A DNA stretch of 64,000 bases from Seleniivibrio sp. (GCF_021209385.1 NZ_JAJOIL010000009.1:60097-124096), one strand, 5' to 3'; positions 1 to 8,330 are shown, counted from the first letter of the stretch. The notes: generated by a model not told the origin, from the letters alone. Numbers and translations: made by a program.

Positions 1-2
1 CC

Positions 3-713
3 GAAAAATATCTTTATATAAATAACAGGCTGGCGGCTCACGAGAACCGCAGGATGTATCCTGTTTTGGGATGCACGCTCGAACAGTTCATTGAAGGCGA
101 CGAATTCAGTTGCGACTGGGTTTTGACCAACGGAGAAGCAGAGATAATACGCATTGCAGAAAAGGTGCGCAGGGACGATCTGTCCTTCGGCACAGCATCG
201 GCATACATTATCCCGCCGTCCAAACCTCTGGACACTGAAAAACTTAAAAAAATTCTGGTCAGCGGCGCCGAAACGCTTGGGTTCTCCGCTATGGTAGCCA
301 TGACTGATTTCATAGTGATGAACGGTCAGATTTATCTGATAGAAATGACCCCGCGGTTCGGCGGCGACAGCCTGCCCGATACTGTAATGGCTTCAGCCGG
401 ATTCGACACTTTCCGCGCGGCTCTCGATTACGCCGTGACAGGCGAAGTCTGCATCCCTACCCTTTGGCTTCCCGCCGTGTCAGTTCGCATAATCGCGGAA
501 AAGAACGGCATCTTCCGCAAAGCCTCTGTGGCGAAGGACGACAGGATTATCTCCGTGCATATTGAAAGAGAAGCCGGACACAATATAATCCTTCCTCCTG
601 AAAACTATTTCTCGCGACTGATAGGTCACGTCGTCTTTCGTCCGTACGAAGGAACGGACATACACGAACAGATAGAAGATATCCGGTCAAAAATAACAGT
701 GGAATACGCCTGA
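3..713 (+). CDS. ATP-grasp domain ligase, C-terminal part (5' end outside window)
   Basis: The reading frame is open from base 3 with no stop before it, so the gene begins upstream of the window; an ATG at 54 is internal. The visible part carries an ATP-grasp signature: a glutamate-rich strand around the LEQFIEGDEFSCD segment and the metal-binding motif IEMTPRFGGDS, where E, N/T, P and R coordinate Mg-ATP. ATP-grasp enzymes activate a carboxylate as acyl-phosphate and join it to an amine or thiol. The stop shares one base with the start of the decarboxylase gene (TGATG), so the two are translationally coupled and probably act in one pathway. The substrate cannot be read from the sequence. Confidence 0.8.
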   Translation, partial: EKYLYINNRLAAHENRRMYPVLGCTLEQFIEGDEFSCDWVLTNGEAEIIRIAEKVRRDDLSFGTASAYIIPPSKPLDTEKLKKILVSGAETLGFSAMVAMTDFIVMNGQIYLIEMTPRFGGDSLPDTVMASAGFDTFRAALDYAVTGEVCIPTLWLPAVSVRIIAEKNGIFRKASVAKDDRIISVHIEREAGHNIILPPENYFSRLIGHVVFRPYEGTDIHEQIEDIRSKITVEYA

Positions 714-2050
714 TGTACACATACGAACACGACGAAGCGGTGCGGAAACTCCTGAACAAGCGCACTCCCGTTCTGCCCGACAAAATGATAAAAAAATGCG
801 TCCGCAAAGTACATAAAATGTCGGATATTTTTCATGAAGCGCGGGAAAAATTCGGCTCACCTCTGTATTTTCTGGATATTCCGTCACTTAACGAACGCGC
901 AGAACGTTTTTTGAGCGTTTTTTCAGAAGCTTTCGGTGATTTTTCTCCATTTTTCGCAATGAAAAGCTGTAATCACCCATACATAATTCAAACACTTGCG
1001 GGCATGGGCTTCGGCATTGACGTTTCAAGCGGGAGGGAGCTGGAAACAGCGATTTCCTGCGGAGCCGAAAAAATAGTTTTCAGCGGACCCGCAAAGACCA
1101 TGACAGAGCTTGAACTTGCTGTCAGGCACAGTGACAGAGTAACTATCCTCTGTGACAGCTTTACCGAACTGAATAAACTAACTGTCATAGGTAAACCTAT
1201 AAGGGTCGGTGTCCGTCTGACCACAGAAAACAACCCTCTGTGGCGCAAATTCGGCATCCAACACGATGAACTTGAGCAGTTCATCAACATGGCTGAAAAC
1301 AGCTGTGTGACTTTCTGCGGGATACAATTCCACTCCAGCTGGAACCTGAACCCCGACAACCACGTCGAGCTGATAAGAAACCTCGGCAAGACCATACAAA
1401 AACTTCCAAAGGATCATAAAAAACGGATTGAATTCATAGACATAGGCGGCGGTTACTGGCCGGAGGAAGGTGAGTGGATACTTGCCGACACGGCAGAGGA
1501 GATGAAGCTCAATAAACAGCTTCTGAACCAGCCTTGCGATCCGCTGGATCACAGATATCTTCCGGCAACTGACATAAGTACATACGCCGATGCACTTTCT
1601 GCGGCGTTCAACGAACACATCCTCCCATATGCCGGATGCAGAGTGTTTGCTGAACCCGGGCGCTTCGTGGCGCACGGAGCGATACACATGCTTCTCACAG
1701 TTGAAGACATCAAACAGCCGGACATAGCCATAACCGACGGCGCAACAAACATGCTGGGCTGGGAGCGCTATGAAATGGATTATTTTCCTGTGATAAATGT
1801 TTCGCAGATATCAGAGACAGAATACCCCATGATGGTTCTCGGCTCCCTCTGCACTCCCCACGACGTATGGGGTTACGCATACCACGGCGGCGGAATGTCC
1901 ATAGGCGATCTGCTGATAATACCCGATCAGGGTGCATACACATACAGCCTGCGCCAGAATTTCATAAAAGAAATACCTGAGAGTGTGGTTTTCTCAGGGA
2001 TAAATCATGAATTGGTAAATTGCACTTTTCTGACACAATCACAGGATTAG
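713..2050 (+). CDS. PLP-dependent decarboxylase, diaminopimelate/ornithine decarboxylase (LysA) fold
   Basis: The 445-residue protein has the fold-type III decarboxylase layout. Lys84 in FAMKSC is the expected Schiff-base lysine, a GGGYWP glycine loop binds the cofactor phosphate, AEPGR follows, and the C-terminal barrel has LCTPHDVWG, where Cys and Asp correspond to the active-site C-x-x-x-D of LysA. About 40 extra N-terminal residues precede the barrel. The family decarboxylates diaminopimelate, ornithine, lysine, arginine or carboxynorspermidine. The coupling to an ATP-grasp ligase and the divergent specificity region argue against housekeeping lysine synthesis and for a dedicated amine or peptide-like product; that is inference. 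Confidence 0.85.
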   Translation: MYTYEHDEAVRKLLNKRTPVLPDKMIKKCVRKVHKMSDIFHEAREKFGSPLYFLDIPSLNERAERFLSVFSEAFGDFSPFFAMKSCNHPYIIQTLAGMGFGIDVSSGRELETAISCGAEKIVFSGPAKTMTELELAVRHSDRVTILCDSFTELNKLTVIGKPIRVGVRLTTENNPLWRKFGIQHDELEQFINMAENSCVTFCGIQFHSSWNLNPDNHVELIRNLGKTIQKLPKDHKKRIEFIDIGGGYWPEEGEWILADTAEEMKLNKQLLNQPCDPLDHRYLPATDISTYADALSAAFNEHILPYAGCRVFAEPGRFVAHGAIHMLLTVEDIKQPDIAITDGATNMLGWERYEMDYFPVINVSQISETEYPMMVLGSLCTPHDVWGYAYHGGGMSIGDLLIIPDQGAYTYSLRQNFIKEIPESVVFSGINHELVNCTFLTQSQD

Positions 2051-2080
2051 AATCTCCTCAGAAGAAACAAGAGGAGTTCT
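2048..2080 (+). promoter_or_regulatory. Hairpin burying the Shine-Dalgarno of the next gene, anchored on a stop codon
   Basis: GAA at 2050-2052 and CTCCTC at 2054-2059 pair with GAGGAG at 2071-2076 and TTC at 2077-2079, leaving T2053 bulged and an 11-base loop. GAGGAG is the ribosome-binding site of the ATG at 2082. The 5' base of the stem is the last base of the decarboxylase stop codon TAG, so a ribosome finishing the upstream gene should melt the hairpin. This is read from the sequence; function is inferred. Confidence 0.55.
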
Positions 2081-2081
2081 T

Positions 2082-2444
2082 ATGAAAAAATTTATCTCGA
2101 TTCTGACTTTAATATCATTTCTCAGCGTATTCACTGCATACGCCGACGTTAACCTTAACGTAAATGTCGATATCCCGCCGAAAAAAGAAACACCGAAAGA
2201 AAAACCAGAAAAGGCACACGACATGAATATGAAAAAGGGTGACAGCAAACCCATGCCCCCACATAACAACGACAAAGATATGAAGAAAGACGCTAAAAAA
2301 GAAAAACCTGCACAGCCTCCGAAAGACAAAAACATGAAAAAGGACGCCCCCAAGGACAGACAGCCGATGGAAAAAGGTAAGGAACCTAAAAAGAACGATC
2401 ACGGCGATAAACCCGCCGAACCGCCATTTGAACAAAACAAATAA
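2082..2444 (+). CDS. Small secreted Lys/Pro/Met-rich repeat protein, function unknown
   Basis: This 120-residue protein begins with a clear Sec signal peptide (MKKF, hydrophobic stretch, likely cleavage after AYA at about residue 21). The mature part is almost entirely charged: lysine, aspartate and proline with spaced methionines, built on a loose repeat of the form D-x-(N/D)-M-K-K-(D/G) seen three times, then MEKGKEPKK. Several His residues also occur. No domain is recognised. The strong SD (GAGGAG) lies in a hairpin. Low-complexity exported proteins of this type may bind metals, nucleic acid or cell-envelope polymers; none of these is demonstrated here. Confidence 0.7.
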   Translation: MKKFISILTLISFLSVFTAYADVNLNVNVDIPPKKETPKEKPEKAHDMNMKKGDSKPMPPHNNDKDMKKDAKKEKPAQPPKDKNMKKDAPKDRQPMEKGKEPKKNDHGDKPAEPPFEQNK

Positions 2445-2451
2445 CAACAAT

Positions 2452-2482
2452 AAAAACGCCGCGCTTTATGTGCGGCGTTTTT
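2452..2482. terminator. Bidirectional intrinsic terminator
   Basis: A perfect 11-bp inverted repeat (2452-2462 with 2472-2482, 9-base loop) flanked by A5 and T5 runs. It can end transcripts from the plus-strand small secreted protein and from the minus-strand acyltransferase, whose stop codon overlaps its right arm. Confidence 0.85.
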
Positions 2483-4475
2483 ATTTCAGCATCGCATCCA
2501 GAATAGTCTTAGAACTTCCGACTACATATTCTGAACCGAACACGGAAAGATGGTCATCATCGGCATAAAGCGATTTTCCGCCTTCCGTCAGCCTGCACTC
2601 GCCATTTCGGCAAAGAACATCCTGAACATTGACCACTTTGACATTAGTTTTCTGTTTCACCTTCTCAAGAACTTTAAATACATTTTCGTTTCGCTGTTGA
2701 TAATGACTGTAAGGCAGTCCTGAGTTGACAAATGACGTGAGCGCGGGAAAAACGCGTCTGAAATATTCTATCTTTCCCATCTCAGAAGGAACGTCGTAAG
2801 GCACTTCCGGCACATCCATAACAAAATATACGTTCTTGCCAGCACGTTCCAGCGAACCGACAGTACGCACGAGGCCCTCTTCAAACACCTTAAGGTTGTT
2901 ATTCTCTATAACATCTTTGGTTATCCCGTCGTCCAGCCTCATTTCAGAACCGGCATCGTTGCCAAGAGTGGGTTTACCCGAATAAACTTCCCATCTGCCA
3001 ACAAGAAACACGTTTTTGATGTCATTATCGGCAGCAACTTCTTTATATATAATATCGTTAAACTGGCGGCAGTTGGTGGGAACGTCGTTTATAAGTATCC
3101 GCACAAGACGAAGCGGCGGGCATGAAGATTTTCCGGCGAAAACACCTGTAGTGCCATTTTCAGCGGCGAATTTATTCATCCCGTCCGTAAGCGAGAGCGC
3201 ATGGGAATCACCCCATACGATGAATGTCGGTTTACCTTTTTTGTCCCCCATGCGGCATAGGTTATCAATTTTCGCCTTCATAGGGTCTCTGTAATAGCAG
3301 TCAGTGTTTCTGTATGTGCTTCCAGGTGCATCCGTTACAACGCTGACAGATTCAGGCATCCTGAAAGGCATCCCGTCGGTTTTGTATATAACCGTTCCGA
3401 TAGCGGTAAACAGAAGCATCACAGCGGCGGAAGCTTTAAACAGCTTTGAAGGAACAGGAAACTTTCTTCTGCGTATGGGATGCTCAACAAAATAGTACGA
3501 AAGGACAGCAAAAAGAAAAGTCACGGCAATGATGAACCAGTTGCTCATAAAGAACGCATCACCGGTTATGTTGCTATAATAATTTCTGAACGCTATGAAA
3601 GTCCAGTGCCACAAATAGAGTGCGTATGAAAGCAGTCCGATAAACACCAGCGGTCTGAAAGACAGTATGCGCCCCATAATGCTTTTTTCACCTGCGTATA
3701 TCAGAAGCGCCGCACCGGTACACGGCAAAAGTGCGCTGTATCCGGGAAAAGGTGTCGCCGCATTGAACAGTGCCACAGAAAAAGCTATCATGGCTATTCC
3801 CGCAACTGAAAGTATGTCGTTAAGCGCCCTGCTCTCCGCGCGTCTGAACACACCGAGAGAAAGCATCGTGCCAAGCATCAGCTCCCATGCACGCGTAGGC
3901 AACAGATAGAAAGACATCTCCGGTTTGCGGTATGTCAGAAATATGCTAAGTGCCAGCGAACAAACGAAAACCGCTGCCACAGCAAGTTTTATATTGTGAC
4001 GTTTTTTGTACAGCCAAAGCAGAAACAGAGGGAAAATTATATAGAACTGTTCCTCGACGCCAAGTGACCATGTATGAAGGAGCGGTTTTGTCTCTGCCGC
4101 CGCATCAAAATAGCCGCTCTGTTTCCAGAAAAAGAAATTCGAGCTGAAAAATACGGTTGCCGCCACACTCTTGCCGAAGTTTCTGAAATGTTCCGGAAGA
4201 AGCAGGAAACCTGACAGGATAATCGTCACCAGCATCATGAAATAGAGTGCCGGAAATATCCGCTTTATGCGTCGCACATAGAAGTTTGAAACGGTGAACG
4301 TGCCTTCCGACATCTCCGCAGAGATTATGCCTGTTATCAGATAGCCGGATATAACAAAAAAGATATCAACGCCGACATAGCCGCCTGAAAACGCGGATAT
4401 ACCTGCGTGGTAAAGGATAACCGGTAAAACCGCAACGGCTCTCAGTCCGTCCACATCTTTTCTGTACTGCAACAT
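2481..4475 (-). CDS. OafA/YrhL-type acyltransferase with C-terminal SGNH domain
   Basis: The 664-residue protein starts with YRKDVDGLRAVAVLPVILYH, the acyltransferase-3 signature, followed by about ten membrane segments to roughly residue 360. RRIKRIFPALY and the HTWSLGVEEQFY motif are also typical. A periplasmic SGNH-hydrolase domain follows, with GDSHALSLTDG (nucleophile Ser) and a C-terminal DDDHLSVFG (catalytic Asp/His). Such two-domain proteins O-acetylate lipopolysaccharide O-antigen or other surface glycans, passing the acyl group across the membrane. The gene stands alone between a shared terminator and a divergent MarR gene, so its glycan target is not indicated. Confidence 0.9.
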   Translation of the reverse strand: MLQYRKDVDGLRAVAVLPVILYHAGISAFSGGYVGVDIFFVISGYLITGIISAEMSEGTFTVSNFYVRRIKRIFPALYFMMLVTIILSGFLLLPEHFRNFGKSVAATVFFSSNFFFWKQSGYFDAAAETKPLLHTWSLGVEEQFYIIFPLFLLWLYKKRHNIKLAVAAVFVCSLALSIFLTYRKPEMSFYLLPTRAWELMLGTMLSLGVFRRAESRALNDILSVAGIAMIAFSVALFNAATPFPGYSALLPCTGAALLIYAGEKSIMGRILSFRPLVFIGLLSYALYLWHWTFIAFRNYYSNITGDAFFMSNWFIIAVTFLFAVLSYYFVEHPIRRRKFPVPSKLFKASAAVMLLFTAIGTVIYKTDGMPFRMPESVSVVTDAPGSTYRNTDCYYRDPMKAKIDNLCRMGDKKGKPTFIVWGDSHALSLTDGMNKFAAENGTTGVFAGKSSCPPLRLVRILINDVPTNCRQFNDIIYKEVAADNDIKNVFLVGRWEVYSGKPTLGNDAGSEMRLDDGITKDVIENNNLKVFEEGLVRTVGSLERAGKNVYFVMDVPEVPYDVPSEMGKIEYFRRVFPALTSFVNSGLPYSHYQQRNENVFKVLEKVKQKTNVKVVNVQDVLCRNGECRLTEGGKSLYADDDHLSVFGSEYVVGSSKTILDAMLK

Positions 4476-4539
4476 CCCACCGCCTGATAGAAATGACTGT
4501 GGATTATATTATCAAACAGGGCGAAACACAAGAAAAGGG

Positions 4540-4577
4540 TTGCACTGCCGGGAATATAGTGTATATACACTATTATG
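4540..4577 (+). promoter_or_regulatory. Promoter with overlapping 18-bp palindromic operator, predicted leaderless start
   Basis: TTGCAC (4540-4545), a 16-bp spacer and TATATA (4562-4567) form a sigma70-like promoter. The perfect palindrome ATAGTGTATATACACTAT covers 4556-4573, including the whole -10 box. The predicted start point (4574 +/- 1) falls on the ATG at 4575, and no Shine-Dalgarno precedes it. The layout fits autorepression of a leaderless MarR-type mRNA. Confidence 0.6.
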
Positions 4578-4997
4578 AAAAAAGAAAGCTCAGCATGCAA
4601 CTGCATAAACATCCGCAGAGCGGCACAGGCAGTAACAGAAATATACGACGGATATCTTGCGGAGAGCGGGCTTAAGATAGGTCAGTTCTCGATGCTTAAG
4701 CATATTAATTCCATGTCACCTGTGAACGTAAGCAGGCTGGCGGAAAAGATGCGTCTGGACAGAACCACCCTTGTGCGCGGGCTGAAAGCACTGGAGAATG
4801 AAGGATACATCAGCGACGCTTCCGAAAAAGGGACAAGAAGCAGACGCCTGATGCTTACACCCGAAGGCGAAAAAGCTCTGGAAAAGGCAGTTCCGCTCTG
4901 GGAACAGGCACAAAGATATTTGGAAGATAATCTTGGAACCGACACTCTGAAAGACTTCACTGCCCTGCTTTCTAAAATTGAATCGCTGACAAATTAA
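4575..4997 (+). CDS. MarR-family transcriptional regulator
   Basis: The 140-residue protein has the MarR winged helix: an N-terminal dimerisation helix with CINIRRAAQAVTEIYD, GLKIGQFSMLKHI, the recognition region VSRLAEKMRLDRTTLVRGLKALENEGYI, and the wing (ASEKGTRSRRLMLTPEGE). Two Cys residues near the N-terminus (positions 8 and 10) could allow redox sensing, as in some relatives. The start is fixed by an upstream in-frame stop and the lack of other starts; there is no ribosome-binding site, which suggests a leaderless message. A palindrome overlaps its promoter and a shorter related one (GTGTATACAC, 5013-5022) lies just downstream before the 4Fe-4S gene, suggesting both are its targets. Confidence 0.9.
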   Translation: MKKESSACNCINIRRAAQAVTEIYDGYLAESGLKIGQFSMLKHINSMSPVNVSRLAEKMRLDRTTLVRGLKALENEGYISDASEKGTRSRRLMLTPEGEKALEKAVPLWEQAQRYLEDNLGTDTLKDFTALLSKIESLTN

Positions 4998-5012
4998 TTT
5001 TTTGCAATAAAC

Positions 5013-5022
5013 GTGTATACAC
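5013..5022. promoter_or_regulatory. Second short palindrome GTGTATACAC, probable MarR site
   Basis: A perfect 10-bp palindrome between the MarR gene and the 4Fe-4S gene. It matches the core of the palindrome upstream of the MarR gene minus one TA step. A weak promoter (TTGCAA 5002-5007, 17 bp, GATATC 5025-5030) would place it in the spacer. Confidence 0.4.
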
Positions 5023-5039
5023 ACGATATCGAGGGTCAC

Positions 5040-5897
5040 ATGAGAGAAAAACTTATTCAGCATATCAAAGATTACATTCATAACCACCCGGAAAACGTTC
5101 ATCCGTCAACAGGGAAAAGATATTACGATGAGCCTGACATATTCATAGCAGACGCATCAGACCCCATATACAACACTTTTAAGGATATTGTTTCGCCTGA
5201 ACATATGACACCGAAGGGGGTGTTTGAGCTTGCATACGGTGCTAATACCTTTAAAGGCGGTTCTGTTATTGTCACTGTTTCCCCGATAGAAGAAGACATA
5301 CGCACAAGTAACAGAATATACAAAGATATGGCTTCAAAGGAATGGGCTTTGAGCAGAGGTCACGGCGATGAGATATTTTACAAGAACAGACTCAGCGAGA
5401 TAGTGAGGCATCTCCATGGTATGGGCTACGGAGCCATTGCGCCATGGCTTTCAGATAAATTCAAAGTTATAAGGACTAATACGCTGACATCCAACTGGTC
5501 TGAACGCCACATGGCGTATGCCGCAGGAGCGGGGACTTTCGGGTTGAGCGACGGATTTATTACGGAAAAGGGAACCTGCATACGGATAATATCAATCGTT
5601 ACAGATATGGTTCTGGAACCCAGCTTCCGAAAGGAACAGAGCCACACGGCAAACTGTCTGTTCATGGCAAAAGGTCTTTGCGGCGTCTGCATAAAAAGAT
5701 GTCCCGTGGGCGCAATTGATAAAACCGGACACAACAAGATGAAATGCGCCGCTTTTGTTTACGGCGAAGCATCTAAAAAGTTTGCGGCAGAGGTCGGCGG
5801 GATAGAAAAAGCGGGGAGCGGATGCGGACTTTGCCAGACGAAAGTTCCGTGTGAATTCCGCAACCCCGTGAATAAGCAGCTTAGAATGAATTCCTGA
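5040..5897 (+). CDS. 4Fe-4S protein related to epoxyqueuosine reductase (QueG-like)
   Basis: The 285-residue protein ends with two iron-sulfur motifs: CGVCIKRCPVGAI and GCGLCQTKVPCEF, the double 4Fe-4S arrangement of QueG-like reductases. The middle carries the conserved SERHMAYAAGAGTFGLSDGFI stretch of that superfamily. I chose the ATG at 5040, preceded by GAGGG, over an in-frame GTG at 5013 that lies in a palindrome. The protein is shorter than true QueG and lacks the C-terminal HEAT-like part, so it is a paralogue acting on another substrate. It follows the MarR gene by 42 bp and ends convergently, overlapping the nitroreductase by 17 bp. Confidence 0.75.
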   Translation: MREKLIQHIKDYIHNHPENVHPSTGKRYYDEPDIFIADASDPIYNTFKDIVSPEHMTPKGVFELAYGANTFKGGSVIVTVSPIEEDIRTSNRIYKDMASKEWALSRGHGDEIFYKNRLSEIVRHLHGMGYGAIAPWLSDKFKVIRTNTLTSNWSERHMAYAAGAGTFGLSDGFITEKGTCIRIISIVTDMVLEPSFRKEQSHTANCLFMAKGLCGVCIKRCPVGAIDKTGHNKMKCAAFVYGEASKKFAAEVGGIEKAGSGCGLCQTKVPCEFRNPVNKQLRMNS

Positions 5898-6399
5898 ATA
5901 CGGTCTTGTCCGCTTCCAGTCTTGAAAAATGGTTCTGACTTGGCTTGCTGTCCTCCGCCGGATAGCCGACGGGAAGAAACGCGACAGGCTCGATACCTTC
6001 GGGGAGAGAAAATTTCTGTTTCACCACCTGCGGGTCAAAGAAAGCAACCCACGTTGCACCAAGCCCTATATCCTCTGCGGCAAGCATGATGTGCGTTGTG
6101 ACAATACTCGCATCAACTTCACCCATGTCTTTTCCGTCAAACTTGCGCTTCCAGCTTACCGACGTGTCATAGCAAACGAGAAAAACAAGTGGTGCATCAA
6201 AATGATAAGGTGTGCTGTCTCTGACCTTTTCAAGCATCTCCGCGGAATCTATGACAAGTATCCTCTGCGGCTGAAAATTCGCTGCGGTGGGCGCCGCCCT
6301 GCCAGCTTCTGCCAGAAGAGCTATTTTTTCCTCTTCGACTTTTTTCTCCTGAAATTTCCTGACGGAATAACGTTTTTTACTCAGTTCAATAAAGTCCAT
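5881..6399 (-). CDS. Nitroreductase-family FMN oxidoreductase
   Basis: The 172-residue protein begins with MDFIELSKKRYSVRKF, the Arg-containing FMN-phosphate site of the family, followed by AGRAAPTAANFQPQRI and the central AAEDIGLGATWVAFF helix. The C-terminus has LPVGYPAEDSKP. Members are homodimeric flavoproteins that reduce nitroaromatics, quinones or flavins with NAD(P)H. A clear ribosome-binding site (AGGAGG) precedes the ATG. An inverted repeat TGTAAG-N3-CTTACA lies 65 bp upstream and resembles operators used by HxlR-type regulators of nitroreductases; no such regulator gene is in the window. Confidence 0.88.
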   Translation of the reverse strand: MDFIELSKKRYSVRKFQEKKVEEEKIALLAEAGRAAPTAANFQPQRILVIDSAEMLEKVRDSTPYHFDAPLVFLVCYDTSVSWKRKFDGKDMGEVDASIVTTHIMLAAEDIGLGATWVAFFDPQVVKQKFSLPEGIEPVAFLPVGYPAEDSKPSQNHFSRLEADKTVFRNSF

Positions 6400-6463
6400 A
6401 ATTATCCTCCTGATCTTTTTTCAAAATAAGATAAACATTTAAAAGTTAAAGAATGGAATTTTT

Positions 6464-6478
6464 TGTAAGGTACTTACA
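6464..6478. promoter_or_regulatory. Inverted repeat TGTAAG-N3-CTTACA, candidate operator
   Basis: A 6+6 bp inverted repeat with a 3-bp spacer in the 168-bp gap between the divergent nitroreductase and argS genes. The shape is like known HxlR/DUF24 operators, but the assignment is inference. It lies upstream of, and does not overlap, the argS promoter. Confidence 0.4.
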
Positions 6479-6506
6479 GAACAGGAAGGCTGTTTTACGA
6501 ATTACC

Positions 6507-6535
6507 TTGAATTAGATGGCTTAATAGCCTATAGT
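6507..6535 (+). promoter_or_regulatory. sigma70-type promoter of argS
   Basis: TTGAAT (6507-6512), exactly 17 bp, then TATAGT (6530-6535). The predicted start is near 6542, giving a leader of about 26 bases with TAAGGT ahead of the ATG at 6568. Confidence 0.65.
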
Positions 6536-6567
6536 TTGTCTCTCAAAAATCAATTTAAGGTTTAAAA

Positions 6568-8325
6568 ATGCTCCGTAAAAAAATCAATCACATCATTGGC
6601 GCTGCTTTCTCAGAATGCGGCTATGAAGGAAACTTTTCAGAAGTCATCAACTGTAAACTGCCCGAACTCGGCGATTTTTCATCCGTAGGCGCTCTGCCTG
6701 CGGCAAAGTTATTCAAAAAACCGCCCAGAGACATCGCGCAGGAAATAGTAAATAAACTCTCCGGAAACCCTCTGTTTGAAAACATCAGAATAGACGGTCC
6801 CGGATACATAAATATGAAGGTCACTGGCACATTTCTTACAGACAGCCTGAAAGAGATGCTGAACTCCGAAAACCTCGCATGCACCGACATCAATAAAGAG
6901 ATGATTATAGTTGACTACGGCGGCGCGAACGTTGCGAAACCGCTCCACGTCGGTCACCTGCGCTCTGCAATCATAGGCGAATGTATCAAACGTGTTGCAA
7001 AATTCCGCGGACACGACGTTGTCGGCGACGTACACCTTGGCGACTGGGGACTGCAAATGGGCATGATAATCCATGAGCTTGAACTCAGGCACCCCGAATG
7101 GGCATATTTCGACGAAAGCGCGGATACATTCCCCATGGAAGCACCCGTGACAATTGAAGATCTGGAAACAATATATCCAACCGCCAGCAAAAAATCCAAA
7201 GAGGACGAGGAATACCTGAACGCATGCCGCAAGGCCACAACAGAGCTTCACAGCGGACGCAAAGGTTACAGAGCACTCTGGAGGCAGGTCGTAGACGTGT
7301 CCATTGCAGACCTCAAGTCTGATTATTCCCGCCTGCTGGTCAATTTCGACCTCTGGCTTGGAGAAAGCGACGCTCACCAGTACCTCGATATGCTCATCGA
7401 CAGGTTCATCAAAGAGGGCTATGCGAAAGAGAGCGACGGCGCACTTATCATAGAGGTTGCGGAAGAAACCGACAACCATAACATCCCGCCAGTAATACTT
7501 AGAAAGAGTGACGGCGCGGCACTTTATCACGCAACGGACATAGCCACCATTTACGAGCGTGTTAAAGATTATGACCCAGATACGATCCTTTATGTTGTGG
7601 ACAAAAGACAGTCCCTCCACTTTGAACAGATATTCCGCTGTGTCAGAAAAACACAGCTGGTGCGTGACGAAGTCGTGCTTAAACATGTTCCTTTCGGCAC
7701 GATGAACGGCACCGACGGCAAACCCTTCAAAACACGCGAAGGCGGCACACTGAAACTGAAAGAGCTGATAACAACAGTTACGGAGAAAGCACTTTCAAAG
7801 CTTGTTGACGGAGGATACGGTGCATCTCTCAGCGATGATGAGAAAAAATATGTAGCAGAGTGCGTAGGTATCGCAGCGCTGAAATTCGGCGACCTGAGCA
7901 ACACATGCGCCAGAGACTATATATTCGAGCTGGACAGATTCCTTGAGTTTGAAGGAAAGACAGGTCCTTACCTGCTCTATTCGGCAGTACGTGCAAAATC
8001 AATACTTGCAAAAGCAGAAGCCGGCGACATAGATGCAACCGATATCAAAGAACCCGTTTCTCAGGAAGAATTCAACCTGATGCTCGCGCTTCAGGCGTTT
8101 CCGGAAGCATGCGAAACGTCGTTCCGCAACAGAGAACCAATGGTGCTCTGCGAGTACGGCTACAACATAGCGGCGACTTTCTCGTCAATGTACGCAAAAA
8201 CGAACATCATAAGGGAAACAGACCCCGAAAGGAAAAAAGCTATGCTGGCGCTTGTCAGAGCATACCTGCAAGTGATAGAGGCTGTGCTCGACCTGCTCGG
8301 CATAAAGGCTCCCGAAAGAATGTAG
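6568..8325 (+). CDS. argS: Arginyl-tRNA synthetase
   Basis: The 585-residue protein is a full-length class Ia synthetase. It has the N-terminal additional domain (residues 1 to about 110), then DYGGANVAKPLHVGHLRSAIIG with the HIGH-type motif HVGH, the GDVHLGDWGLQMG segment, and a C-terminal DALR anticodon-binding domain starting near GPYLLYSAVRAKSI. The KMSKS loop is replaced by a Lys-containing FKTREGGTLKL, as is usual for ArgRS. It charges tRNA-Arg with arginine in the cytoplasm. The gene has its own promoter and is followed by an intrinsic terminator. Confidence 0.97.
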   Translation: MLRKKINHIIGAAFSECGYEGNFSEVINCKLPELGDFSSVGALPAAKLFKKPPRDIAQEIVNKLSGNPLFENIRIDGPGYINMKVTGTFLTDSLKEMLNSENLACTDINKEMIIVDYGGANVAKPLHVGHLRSAIIGECIKRVAKFRGHDVVGDVHLGDWGLQMGMIIHELELRHPEWAYFDESADTFPMEAPVTIEDLETIYPTASKKSKEDEEYLNACRKATTELHSGRKGYRALWRQVVDVSIADLKSDYSRLLVNFDLWLGESDAHQYLDMLIDRFIKEGYAKESDGALIIEVAEETDNHNIPPVILRKSDGAALYHATDIATIYERVKDYDPDTILYVVDKRQSLHFEQIFRCVRKTQLVRDEVVLKHVPFGTMNGTDGKPFKTREGGTLKLKELITTVTEKALSKLVDGGYGASLSDDEKKYVAECVGIAALKFGDLSNTCARDYIFELDRFLEFEGKTGPYLLYSAVRAKSILAKAEAGDIDATDIKEPVSQEEFNLMLALQAFPEACETSFRNREPMVLCEYGYNIAATFSSMYAKTNIIRETDPERKKAMLALVRAYLQVIEAVLDLLGIKAPERM

Positions 8326-8330
8326 ATAAC

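Noticed and set aside
5013..5039. GTG at 5013 as start of the 4Fe-4S gene
   Set aside because: It lies in a palindrome without a ribosome-binding site; the ATG at 5040 has GAGGG upstream and gives a normal N-terminus.
6709..7686. 325-codon open frame on the strand opposite argS
   Set aside because: It is the antisense shadow of the argS codons, has no ribosome-binding site and no recognisable domain.
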